The translations under genes and the position numbers were made by a program. This document shows, piece by piece, positions 49,127 to 57,112 of a stretch of DNA of 64,000 nt. The notes beneath the pieces were generated by a model. The model was not told where the DNA came from and did no database searches. It saw nothing but the letters and a program-made list of their open reading frames with translations. The DNA is taken from assembly GCF_030165005.1 (NCBI RefSeq), contig NZ_JASNNW010000011.1, positions 124,001 through 188,000 of the forward strand. Direction: 5' to 3'. This DNA comes from Blastococcus capsensis. GTDB taxonomy: Bacteria; Actinomycetota; Actinomycetes; Mycobacteriales; Geodermatophilaceae. How positions within the stretch are numbered: position 1 is the stretch's first letter; each line of letters begins with the position of its first letter.

Positions 49127-50314
49127 ATGACCGACGCCCACTCCTCGCACCGTGCCCGCATCCCCCGCGACCGGGAGCACGACTACACGGACGAGATGGC
49201 GCACAAGCGGCAGGCCTTCGTCGCCGAGCAGACCGGCGCGGGGCTCGAGCACGTCGGCCGCTACTCCATCGACCCCGCCGCCCTGCCGGGGAACGTCGAG
49301 AACTTCACCGGCGTCGCCCAGGTGCCCATCGGCGTGGCCGGGCCGCTGACGGTGCGCGGCGAGCACGCCCACGGCGACTTCCTCGTGCCGCTGGCCACGA
49401 CCGAGGGCACGCTGGTGGCCAGCTACAACCGCGGCATGCGGCTGATCGGCGAGTGCGGCGGCGTGCGGACCACGGTCGTCGACGACCACATGCAGCGGGC
49501 GCCCGCCTTCATGTTCGACAACGCGCTGGAGGCCCGGGAGTTCGGCCGCTGGGTGGACGAGAACCTCGACGGCATCCGGGCGGCGGCGGAGTCGACCACC
49601 CGCTCGGGGAAGCTCACCTACATCGGCCAGCACCAGATCGGCCCGCTGCGCTACCTGCGGGTCAACTACACGACCGGGGACGCCGCCGGCCAGAACATGA
49701 CCGGCAAGGCGACGCTGGCCGCCTGCGAGTGGATCCGCGAGGACCACCCCGACCACCCGCGTTACGTGCTCTCCGGTGCGATCGACACCGACAAGAAGCA
49801 CTCGCAGATCAACATGCTGATGACCCGCGGCAAGCGCGTCGTCGCCGAGGTGACGATCCCGAACGAGGTGCTGAAGCGGGTCACCGGCGTCGACACCCGG
49901 CAGCTGTTCGAGTACCGGCAGGTCGGCATGGCCGGAGCGTTCATGTCCGGCGCGGCCTACAACGGCGCGCACGCGGCCAACGGGCTGACCGCGATGTTCA
50001 TCGCCACCGGGCAGGACGCCGCCAACGTCGCCGAGTCGCACTCCGGCGTCACCTACACCCAGCTGCTGGAGAACGGCGACTACTACTGGTCGACGACGCT
50101 GACCTCGCTCATCGTCGCCACCTACGGCGGGGGCACCGGGCTGCCGACGCAGCGGGAGTGCCTGGAGATGCTCGGCTGCTACGGCAAGGACAAGGTGCGG
50201 AAGTTCGCCGAGATCTGCGCCGGCGTCGTGCTCGCCGGCGACATCTCGCTCACCTCGGCGATCCTGGCCGGCGACTGGGTGACCAGCCACGACCAGCTGG
50301 GCCGCAACCGCTGA
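49127..50314 (+). CDS. Hydroxymethylglutaryl-CoA reductase
   Basis: A 395-residue HMG-CoA reductase. Signatures are ENFTGVAQVPIGVAGPL, PLATTEGTLVASYNRG (catalytic Glu), GDAAGQNMTGKAT, GAIDTDKKHSQIN (catalytic Lys), ATGQDAANVAESHSG (catalytic Asp), ATYGGGTGLPTQRECLEML and a C-terminal SHDQLGRNR carrying the histidine. All four catalytic residues are present. It reduces HMG-CoA to mevalonate with NAD(P)H. Class I-like features predominate, but motif details diverge from eukaryotic and archaeal enzymes. No other mevalonate-pathway gene is in the window. Confidence 0.93.
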   Translation: MTDAHSSHRARIPRDREHDYTDEMAHKRQAFVAEQTGAGLEHVGRYSIDPAALPGNVENFTGVAQVPIGVAGPLTVRGEHAHGDFLVPLATTEGTLVASYNRGMRLIGECGGVRTTVVDDHMQRAPAFMFDNALEAREFGRWVDENLDGIRAAAESTTRSGKLTYIGQHQIGPLRYLRVNYTTGDAAGQNMTGKATLAACEWIREDHPDHPRYVLSGAIDTDKKHSQINMLMTRGKRVVAEVTIPNEVLKRVTGVDTRQLFEYRQVGMAGAFMSGAAYNGAHAANGLTAMFIATGQDAANVAESHSGVTYTQLLENGDYYWSTTLTSLIVATYGGGTGLPTQRECLEMLGCYGKDKVRKFAEICAGVVLAGDISLTSAILAGDWVTSHDQLGRNR

Positions 50315-50325
50315 GCCCCTGCCCT

Positions 50326-50388
50326 GTTGATCATCGGCGGGTGGCTGACACTGACGGCGTGCCGGACGACCACCCGCCGATGATCAAC
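50326..50388. terminator. Long inverted repeat, family B copy 2
   Basis: GTTGATCATCGGCGGGTGG (50326-50344) and CCACCCGCCGATGATCAAC (50370-50388) are perfect 19-base arms around 25 bases, between the convergent HMG-CoA reductase and MaoC-like genes. As in copy 1, the right arm supplies the TGA stop (50384-50386) of the minus-strand gene. Confidence 0.82.
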
Positions 50389-51256
50389 TCGGGGAACCGC
50401 GTCCTCGGGCGCGGACCGTCCCCACGACGTGCTCGGTGCCGCTCCTGGCGTTGCGGACGGCGACGTCCCAGCCGCCGCCGGCCTGCGCCGTGGCGAGGGT
50501 GACCGTCGACGGCAGGAACAGCGGCTTGCGGAAGCCGACGTCGACGGTGAAGGCCTCCGGGAGCCGGTTGACCAGCGCCGCCAGGACCCGGGCCTTCACC
50601 CACATGCCGTGCGCGATCGCCCGTTTGAAGCCGAACGCCTTCGCCGTCAGCCCCGAGAGGTGGATCGGGTTCACGTCGCCGGAGACCGTGGCGTAGCGCC
50701 AGCCGGCGTCGTCGGGGACCCGCCAGACGGCCGCCGCCCGCCCCAGGTCGCCGACCGCCACCGTGACGTCGGACTCCGGCGCGCCCTCGGGCGCCGTGGC
50801 GCCCCGTGCCAGGTACGTCGAGCGGGCGCGCCAGACCTCCGCGCCGCCGGCGGAGACCGACGCGCAGAGGTCGACGGTCGCCCCGCTGCGGTGCGTGGCG
50901 AACCGCTCGGCCCACACCTCGAGGTCGAGGCTCTCGGTGGCGCCGATGGGGCGGACGACGTCGATCCGGTTCCGCACGTGCACCAGGCCGGGCAGGGCCA
51001 ACGGGAACGAGCGGTCGCCCATCAGCGCCATCTGCAGGGGGAAGGTCAGCAGGTGCGGATAGGTGGGCGGCAGCGAGTCGGTGAGGGGGAACCCGCAGAT
51101 GCGGGCGTAGCCGGCCAGGTTCCCGCCGTCCACGGTCACGCCGGTGCGGGCCAGGTGCGTGTCGGGCAGGTCGCCGCCCCGGCCGCGCGCCGTGAGCGCG
51201 GCCCGGGCGAACAACGCCGCCATGCTCGGCGGCCGCTCCAGCTCCGTGGGAGCCAC
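50384..51256 (-). CDS. MaoC-family 3-hydroxyacyl-thioester dehydratase (HtdX-like)
   Basis: A 290-residue double hot-dog-like protein. The C-terminal half carries the hydratase 2 motif YATVSGDVNPIHLSGLTAKA and KRAIAHGMWVKARVLAALVN, with the catalytic Asp and His. The N-terminal half (YARICGFPLTDSLPPTYPHL, LTFPLQMALM) is the partner fold. It lies one base after the FabG4-like gene and in an order (thiolase, FabG4, HtdX) like that of M. tuberculosis fadA2-fabG4-htdX. A role in fatty-acid elongation or degradation is inferred. Confidence 0.9.
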   Translation of the reverse strand: MAPTELERPPSMAALFARAALTARGRGGDLPDTHLARTGVTVDGGNLAGYARICGFPLTDSLPPTYPHLLTFPLQMALMGDRSFPLALPGLVHVRNRIDVVRPIGATESLDLEVWAERFATHRSGATVDLCASVSAGGAEVWRARSTYLARGATAPEGAPESDVTVAVGDLGRAAAVWRVPDDAGWRYATVSGDVNPIHLSGLTAKAFGFKRAIAHGMWVKARVLAALVNRLPEAFTVDVGFRKPLFLPSTVTLATAQAGGGWDVAVRNARSGTEHVVGTVRARGRGSPS

Positions 51257-51257
51257 C

Positions 51258-52625
51258 TCAGGCCCCCAGCATCGACTGGCCGCAGACCCGCACGGTCTGG
51301 CCGTTGACCCCGGCGCTGCCCGGCTGCGACAGCCAGGCGATCGTCTCGGCGACGTCGACCGGCAGCCCGCCCTGCTGCAGCGAGTTGATCCGCGAGCCGA
51401 TCTCGCGGGTGCCCACCGGCATCCTCGCCGTCATCTCGGTGACGATGAACCCCGGCGCGACGGCGTTGATCGTGGCGCCGCGCTCGGCGAACCGCGGTGC
51501 CCAGGCGCGCACCATGCCGATGACGCCGGCCTTGCTCGCCGCGTAGTTGGTCTGCCCCCGGTTGCCGGCGATGCCCGACTGCGAGGAGACGCAGACGATG
51601 CGGGCGTCGTCCTCCAGCACATCGGCGTCCAGCAGGGCCTGGGTGATGTCCAGCTGCGCCTGCAGGTTCACCGCCATCACCGAGTTCCAGCGGACGGCGT
51701 CCATGTTGACCAGCAGCTTGTCGCGCGTGATCCCGGCGTTGTGCACGACGACGTCCACGCCCTGTCGTCCGTCCGCGGCGCGCCGCTCCCGCAGGTGCTC
51801 GACCAGCCGCTGCGGGGCGTCGTCTGCGGTGATGTCGAGCTGGAACGCCGTCCCGCCGATGCCGTTGGCCACCTCCGCCAGCAGGTCGCCGGCCGCCGGG
51901 ATGTCGACGGCGACGACGTGCGCGCCGTCCCGCGCCATGACCTGCGCGATCGAGGCACCGATCCCGCGAGCGGCACCGGTGACGACTGCGACCTTGCCGG
52001 CCAGCGGCTTCTCGTCGTCCTCACGGGTCGGGACGTCGGCCGGCGAGAGCGTGAGCAGCTGCCCGTCGACGTACGCCGAGCGGCCCGAGAGGAAGAACCG
52101 CAGCGGGCCGGCCAGCGAGTCCTCGGCCCCTTCGGGGACGTAGACGGCGTTCGCCGTCGACCCGTCCAGCAGCTCCTTCGCGACGGAGCGGACCAGTCCG
52201 TCCACCGCCTGCCGGGCCGCGGCCTGCGCCGGGGAGCCGGCGTCCGAGGGCGGCTCGGCCAGGATCAGCACCCGGCCCGACGGGCGCAGTCGCTTGATCG
52301 CCGGGGCCAGGAAGCCGTGCGCGCCGGCGAGGTCGCCCGGGCCGGTGAGCCCGGTCGCGTCGAGGATGACGGCGGCGAGCTTCTCGCCGTCGGTGCCGCC
52401 GTCGGCCGTCACCGGGGACTGCACGGTCACCCCGGCGTCCCGCAGGACGGCGGTGACCGTGTTCCGGAGCCGGCCCTCACCGGCCGAGCCGACGACCGCC
52501 GGACCCGGCAGCAGCGGCTGACCGGGCTCGTAGCGGCGCAGCACCGCCGGGCGCGGCAGTCCCAGCTGCCTGGTGATCGTGGTGCCGAAGCCGGAATTGG
52601 CGAAGGTGGTGTACCAGTCGCTCAC
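51258..52625 (-). CDS. fabG4: High-molecular-weight 3-oxoacyl-thioester reductase (FabG4-like)
   Basis: A 455-residue, two-domain SDR reductase. An N-terminal flavodoxin-like domain (DWYTTFANSGFGTTITRQLG, RVLILAEPPSDAGSPAQAA) precedes a classical SDR domain: KVAVVTGAARGIGASIAQVM, VVVHNAGITRDKLLVNMD, IVCVSSQSGIAGNRGQTNYA with the Ser-Tyr-Lys triad (YAASK), and NAVAPGFIVTEMTARM. The double-domain length is diagnostic of HMwFabG (FabG4). It reduces 3-oxoacyl-CoA with NADH in related bacteria. GTG 52625 follows GGAGG. Confidence 0.93.
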   Translation of the reverse strand: MSDWYTTFANSGFGTTITRQLGLPRPAVLRRYEPGQPLLPGPAVVGSAGEGRLRNTVTAVLRDAGVTVQSPVTADGGTDGEKLAAVILDATGLTGPGDLAGAHGFLAPAIKRLRPSGRVLILAEPPSDAGSPAQAAARQAVDGLVRSVAKELLDGSTANAVYVPEGAEDSLAGPLRFFLSGRSAYVDGQLLTLSPADVPTREDDEKPLAGKVAVVTGAARGIGASIAQVMARDGAHVVAVDIPAAGDLLAEVANGIGGTAFQLDITADDAPQRLVEHLRERRAADGRQGVDVVVHNAGITRDKLLVNMDAVRWNSVMAVNLQAQLDITQALLDADVLEDDARIVCVSSQSGIAGNRGQTNYAASKAGVIGMVRAWAPRFAERGATINAVAPGFIVTEMTARMPVGTREIGSRINSLQQGGLPVDVAETIAWLSQPGSAGVNGQTVRVCGQSMLGA

Positions 52626-52681
52626 GGGAGAACCTCCAGGAAAGTGGTCGGGGTGCACGCCGCCGAGGTCGAGCCGCCCGG

Positions 52682-52721
52682 CCGGATGGGGAGCCGCGCC
52701 GTGGCGCGGCTCCCCATCCGG
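52682..52721 (-). terminator. 19-base perfect hairpin between thiolase and FabG4 genes
   Basis: CCGGATGGGGAGCCGCGCC (52682-52700) and GGCGCGGCTCCCCATCCGG (52703-52721) are perfect inverted arms. It lies in the 129-base gap between two genes of the same direction, so it would end or attenuate transcription after the thiolase gene, or protect the mRNA 3' end of the thiolase message. Confidence 0.75.
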
Positions 52722-52754
52722 TGCCGCGGCTCAGCACGACCGGCGGTGTGCGGG

Positions 52755-54050
52755 TCAGGACTCGAGGATGGCGACGACGCCCTGGCCGCCGGCCGCGCAG
52801 ATCGAGATCAGGCCGCGCTTGCCCGGGCCCGCCTCGTGCAGCGTCTTCGCCAGCTGCGCGACGATCCGGCCGCCGGTCGCGGCGAACGGGTGCCCGGCCG
52901 CCAGCGAGGAGCCGTTGACGTTGAGCTTCGCGCGGTCGATCGAGCCCAGCGGCGCGTCGAGGCCGAGCTTCTCCTTGCAGTAGCCCGGGTCCTCCCAGGC
53001 CTTCGTCGTGGCGAGCACCGTGGAGGCGAACGCCTCGTGGATCTCGTAGAAGTCGAAGTCCTGCAGCGCGAGCCCGTTGCGGACCAGCAGCACCGGGACG
53101 GCGTACACCGGCGCCATGAGCAGGCCCTCGCCGCCGTGCACGTAGTCGACGGCGGCGGTCTGCGCGTCGACCAGGTGGGCGAGCACCGGCAGCCCCTTGG
53201 CGTCGGCCCACTCGTCCGACGCCAGCAGGACCGCCGACGCGCCGTCGGTGAGCGGCGTCGAGTTGCCCGCCGTCATCGTGGCGCCCTCGCCCGTGCCGAA
53301 GACCGGCCTGAGCTTCGCGAGTTTCTCCACCGACGAATCCGGGCGCAGGTTGTTGTCCCGGGCCAGGCCGAGGAACGGCGTCACCAGGTCGTCGAAGAAG
53401 CCACGGTCGTAGGCGGCGGCCATGAGCTGGTGCGAGCGGGCGGCGAGCTCGTCCTGCTCCTCCCGGCCGATCTCCCACTCCTCGGCGGTGATCGCCGCGT
53501 GGTCACCCATCGCCAGGCCGGTGCGGGGCTCGGCGTTGCGCGGGATCTCCGGCGCGATCATGCCGGGGCGGATCCGGCCGAGGACCTTGAGCCGGTCCTG
53601 CCACGTCCTGGCGTTGTTCAGCGAGATCAGCACGCGGCGCAGGTCGTCGCTGACGGCGAGCGGGGCATCGGACGTGGTGTCCACACCGCCGGCGATGCCC
53701 GACTCGATCTGCCCGAGGGCGATCTTGTTGGCGACGAGGATCGCCGCCTCCAGCCCCGTGCCGCAGGCCTGCTGGACGTCGTAGGCCGGCGTGGTGGCCG
53801 ACAGCTTCGAGCCGAGCACCGCCTCGCGGGTGAGGTTGAAGTCGCGGGCGTGCTTCAGGACGGCGCCGGCGACGACCTCGCCCACCGACTCCCCCTGCAG
53901 GCCGAAGCGGGCGACCAGCCCGTCGAGGGTCGCGGTGAGCATGTCCTGGTTGGACGCCTGGGCGTACGCCGTGTTGGACCGCGCGAACGGGATCCGGTTC
54001 CCGCCGACGATCGCCGCCTTGCGGGTCGTGGGCTGCTGGCTCTGCGCCAT
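52755..54050 (-). CDS. Acetyl-CoA acyltransferase / thiolase (FadA2-like)
   Basis: A 431-residue thiolase. The acyl-accepting Cys is in YDVQQACGTGLEAAILVA, the active histidine in NVNGSSLAAGHPFAATGGR, and the second cysteine in LISICAAGGQGVVAILES. The insert VDTTSDAPLAVSDDLRRVL and GMIAPEIPRNAEPRTGLAMG are features of the FadA2/FadI-type long thiolases. It cleaves 3-ketoacyl-CoA or, in reverse, condenses acyl-CoAs. ATG 54050 follows GGAGG at five bases. It is divergent from the TetR gene. Confidence 0.94.
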   Translation of the reverse strand: MAQSQQPTTRKAAIVGGNRIPFARSNTAYAQASNQDMLTATLDGLVARFGLQGESVGEVVAGAVLKHARDFNLTREAVLGSKLSATTPAYDVQQACGTGLEAAILVANKIALGQIESGIAGGVDTTSDAPLAVSDDLRRVLISLNNARTWQDRLKVLGRIRPGMIAPEIPRNAEPRTGLAMGDHAAITAEEWEIGREEQDELAARSHQLMAAAYDRGFFDDLVTPFLGLARDNNLRPDSSVEKLAKLRPVFGTGEGATMTAGNSTPLTDGASAVLLASDEWADAKGLPVLAHLVDAQTAAVDYVHGGEGLLMAPVYAVPVLLVRNGLALQDFDFYEIHEAFASTVLATTKAWEDPGYCKEKLGLDAPLGSIDRAKLNVNGSSLAAGHPFAATGGRIVAQLAKTLHEAGPGKRGLISICAAGGQGVVAILES

Positions 54051-54111
54051 GGAGACCTCCGGGATTCGAGTGGGCGGGCCGGTACGCACGGTATCAGGTA
54101 CTGTCGGTTAC

Positions 54112-54816
54112 GTGAAGGCCGAGGCGGTGCGAGAGACGTCGCAGGCTGAGCGCCGCGCGCAGGAGAAGAAGGTGTCGCACCGCCGGGACCGGCGCGACTC
54201 GAGATGGGACGAGCACCGTCGCGAACGGCGGGAACAACTCGTCCAGGCGACGCTCACCGCGGTGGCCAAGCACGGCGCGGGCGTCGGCATGGAGGAGATC
54301 GCGGCCGAGGCCGGCACCAGCAAGACCGTCGTCTACCGGCACTTCGCCGACCGCGCCGACCTGCACGTCGCCGTCTGCGCGCGGGTATCCGAGCAGCTGC
54401 TGCCCACGCTGCGCGCGGCGATGGCGAGCACCGCCGAGCCCCGCGCCATGCTCGGCGCCGCGATCGAGGCCTACCTCGCCTTCCTCGAGGCCGATCCGGA
54501 GCTGTACCGGTTCGTCGTCTCCGCCCCCGGCGGTGACCGGCCGGCCGACGCCGACCCGGTCACCGGGCTGGCCGACCTCGTCGGCGACCAGGCGGCCGCG
54601 CTGCTGGCCGCCGCCCTCACCGGCGCCGGGCGTGATCCCGCGGCCGCCGCCCCCTGGGGCCACGGCGTCGTCGGTCTGGTCCGCGCCGCCGCCGACTGGT
54701 GGCTGCGCGCCGGCCGCCCCATGGCTCGCCGTGAGCTCGCGGCGCACCTCACCGAACTGGCCTGGGCCGGACTCTCCGGCGTCGCGACCACCGGAACCCG
54801 CAAGGAGGACCTGTGA
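54112..54816 (+). CDS. TetR-family regulator of the lipid gene cluster
   Basis: A 234-residue regulator. After a charged, Arg-rich extension of about 40 residues, the helix-turn-helix reads QLVQATLTAVAKHGAGVGME, EIAAEAGTSKTVVYRHFADR and ADLHVAV. The C-terminal domain (LRAAMASTAEPRAMLGAAIE) resembles fatty-acid-responsive TetR proteins. It is divergent from the thiolase gene across 61 bases that probably hold both promoters and an operator, and overlaps the acyl-CoA oxidase-like gene by GTGA. Local control of both transcripts is inferred. GTG 54112 is given; GTG 54172 is possible. Confidence 0.88.
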   Translation: MKAEAVRETSQAERRAQEKKVSHRRDRRDSRWDEHRRERREQLVQATLTAVAKHGAGVGMEEIAAEAGTSKTVVYRHFADRADLHVAVCARVSEQLLPTLRAAMASTAEPRAMLGAAIEAYLAFLEADPELYRFVVSAPGGDRPADADPVTGLADLVGDQAAALLAAALTGAGRDPAAAAPWGHGVVGLVRAAADWWLRAGRPMARRELAAHLTELAWAGLSGVATTGTRKEDL

Positions 54817-56888
54817 CGAGCACCCTGCACCCCACGGTCGACCCGGCCCACCTCCAGGAGGTGCTCGACGGCCGCTGGGCACACGTGCGCCGCGACGCCC
54901 GGGAGAACCTGCACCACCCGGAGATGCTCCCGGTCTACGGCGAGTCGATGGCCGAGGCCCGCGAGCGGGTCACCCGGATGGCCCGCACGCTCGCCGAGTC
55001 CGGCCGGGTGATCCTCGGATTCCCCAAGGAGTTCGGCGGCGAGGCCGACTCCGGCGGCTCGGTGATCTCCATCGAGATGCTCGCCTTCACCGACCTCTCG
55101 CTCATGGTCAAGGCCGGCGTCCAGTGGGGGCTGTTCGGTGGCGCCGTCCAGCTGCTGGGCACGCGCCGGCACCACGAGACCTACCTGCGCGAGATCATGA
55201 GCTTCGACCTGCCCGGCTGCTTCGCCATGACCGAGACCGGGCACGGCTCCGACGTCCAGCAGCTGCGCACCACCTGCACCTACGACCCGGCCACGCAGAC
55301 GTTCGACCTGCACACCCCGCACGAGGCCGCACGCAAGGACTACATCGGCAACGCGGCCCGGGACGGGCGCATGGCCGTCGTCTTCGCCCAGCTGATCGCC
55401 CGGGGTGAGAACCACGGCGTGCACGCCTGGCTGGTGCCGATCCGGGACGAAGAGGGCAACCCGATGCCCGGCGTCACCATCGGCGACGACGGCCCGAAGG
55501 CCGGGCTGCTGGGCGTCGACAACGGCCGGCTGACCTTCGACCATGTCAGCGTGCCGCGCGACATGCTGCTCGACCGCTACGGGCAGGTCGCCGCCGACGG
55601 CACCTACACGTCGTCGATCGAGAACGAGACCCGCCGCTTCTTCACCATGCTGGGCACGCTCGTGCGCGGCCGGGTCAGCGTCGGGGGCTCGGCCGCGTCG
55701 GCCACGAAGCTGGCCCTGGACATCGCCGTGCGCTACGGCAACGCCCGCCGCCAGTTCGCGGCCCCGGGCGAGGACCGCGAGATCGTCATCAACGACTACC
55801 TCGTGCACCAGCGCAAGCTCCTCCCCGCGCTGGCGAAGACCTACGCGCTGAACTTCGCGCAGGGTGAGCTGGTCAGCACGATGCACGACGTCCAGACGGC
55901 GGTCCACGAGCACGGCCAGGAGATCGACGAGCAGGCCCAGCGGGAGCTCGAGTCCCGCGCCGCCGGGCTGAAGGTCGCCCAGACGTGGCATGCGACGCAG
56001 ACCATCCAGATGTGCCGCGAGGCCTGCGGCGGGGCCGGCTACCTGCAGGAGAACCGGCTGCCGCACCTCAAGGCCGACACCGACGTCTTCACCACCTTCG
56101 AGGGCGACAACACCGTCCTGCTCCAGCTGGTGGCGAAGGGGCTGCTCACCGGCTACCGCGACACCTTCGGCTCGCTCGACGGCTGGGGCCGGATCGGCTT
56201 CGTCGCCGACATGGTGCGCGAGACGGTCCTGGAGCGGACGGCGGCCCGCGCGCTGATCGCCCGCCTCGTCGACGCCGTGCCCGGGCTGGAGGACGCGCCG
56301 ATGCTCGACCGCGGCTGGCAGCTGAAGATGCTCGAGTTCCGAGAGAAGCACACGCTGGAGGGGGCGATCCGGCGGCTGCGGAGGAACTCGACCACGGAGT
56401 CACATCCCACCCGTCCCATGGCCCCCTTCGACATGTTCAACGACGTCCAGGACCACGTGCTCAAGACGGCGCAGACGCACATCGACCGGATCGTCCTCGA
56501 GGCGTTCGTCGACGGCGTCGACCGCACCACCGACCCGGCCGCGAGGACGCTGCTGGACGCCGTCTGCGACCTCTACGCGCTGTCCACCATCGAGGCCGAC
56601 AAGGCCTGGTTCCTCGAGCACGGGCAGCTCACCCCCGCACGCGCCAAGACGCTGACCGCCACCGTGAACGCCCTTCTCAAGCAGCTGCGCCCGCACATGA
56701 CCACGCTGGTCGACGCCTTCGCCATCCCGGCGGGATGGAAGGCCGCGGCGATCCTCGAGGAGGAGCCCGGCCGGCAGGAGGCCATGGCCGCCCGCGACGC
56801 CGAGCTGCGCCGGGAGCAGGGTGCGGTCGGGTGGGTGGGAGGTCCCGGAGCCACCGCGACCGACCTGGACGTGCCGCCCGGCCAGTGA
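54813..56888 (+). CDS. Acyl-CoA oxidase/dehydrogenase-family flavoprotein
   Basis: A 691-residue enzyme. The middle domain has GCFAMTETGHGSDVQQLRTT, the FAD/substrate site. The C-terminal part has EACGGAGYLQENRLPHLKAD and TDVFTTFEGDNTVLLQLVAK, where the Glu in FEGDN corresponds to the catalytic base. The long C-terminal helical region and the TFEGDNTV signature point to acyl-CoA oxidases rather than short dehydrogenases, though dehydrogenase activity with an electron-transfer flavoprotein cannot be excluded. It introduces the alpha,beta-double bond in acyl-CoA. GTG start, coupled to the TetR gene. Confidence 0.9.
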   Translation: MTSTLHPTVDPAHLQEVLDGRWAHVRRDARENLHHPEMLPVYGESMAEARERVTRMARTLAESGRVILGFPKEFGGEADSGGSVISIEMLAFTDLSLMVKAGVQWGLFGGAVQLLGTRRHHETYLREIMSFDLPGCFAMTETGHGSDVQQLRTTCTYDPATQTFDLHTPHEAARKDYIGNAARDGRMAVVFAQLIARGENHGVHAWLVPIRDEEGNPMPGVTIGDDGPKAGLLGVDNGRLTFDHVSVPRDMLLDRYGQVAADGTYTSSIENETRRFFTMLGTLVRGRVSVGGSAASATKLALDIAVRYGNARRQFAAPGEDREIVINDYLVHQRKLLPALAKTYALNFAQGELVSTMHDVQTAVHEHGQEIDEQAQRELESRAAGLKVAQTWHATQTIQMCREACGGAGYLQENRLPHLKADTDVFTTFEGDNTVLLQLVAKGLLTGYRDTFGSLDGWGRIGFVADMVRETVLERTAARALIARLVDAVPGLEDAPMLDRGWQLKMLEFREKHTLEGAIRRLRRNSTTESHPTRPMAPFDMFNDVQDHVLKTAQTHIDRIVLEAFVDGVDRTTDPAARTLLDAVCDLYALSTIEADKAWFLEHGQLTPARAKTLTATVNALLKQLRPHMTTLVDAFAIPAGWKAAAILEEEPGRQEAMAARDAELRREQGAVGWVGGPGATATDLDVPPGQ

Positions 56889-56913
56889 CGCAGAGGTGTT
56901 CCACGGACAGTCC

Positions 56914-56941
56914 GACTCTGAATGCCCACGCACTCAGAGTC
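56914..56941. terminator. Hairpin, family A copy 3
   Basis: GACTCTGAATGC (56914-56925) and GCACTCAGAGTC (56930-56941) pair with one mismatch around CCAC, in the gap between convergent genes. It shares the CTCTGA(G/A)TGC…GCACTCAGAG core with the copies at 33101 and 37545. The rest of 56889-57112 holds no gene. Confidence 0.7.
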
Positions 56942-57112
56942 AGACGGTGCCGGGAACCACCTGCCGGCCGGTGGCACGGATCTGCCGCGCGCAGTCGGAC
57001 TCCGGCCGCTCCCGCGGGCCGAGTCCGGCCGGTGCGGAGAGATCGGTCCTCCGGCGGGCGGGAGCGCCGCTGGCACGGGAGGTGGTCGCGGGGGCGACTC
57101 GTCCGCCCGGCG

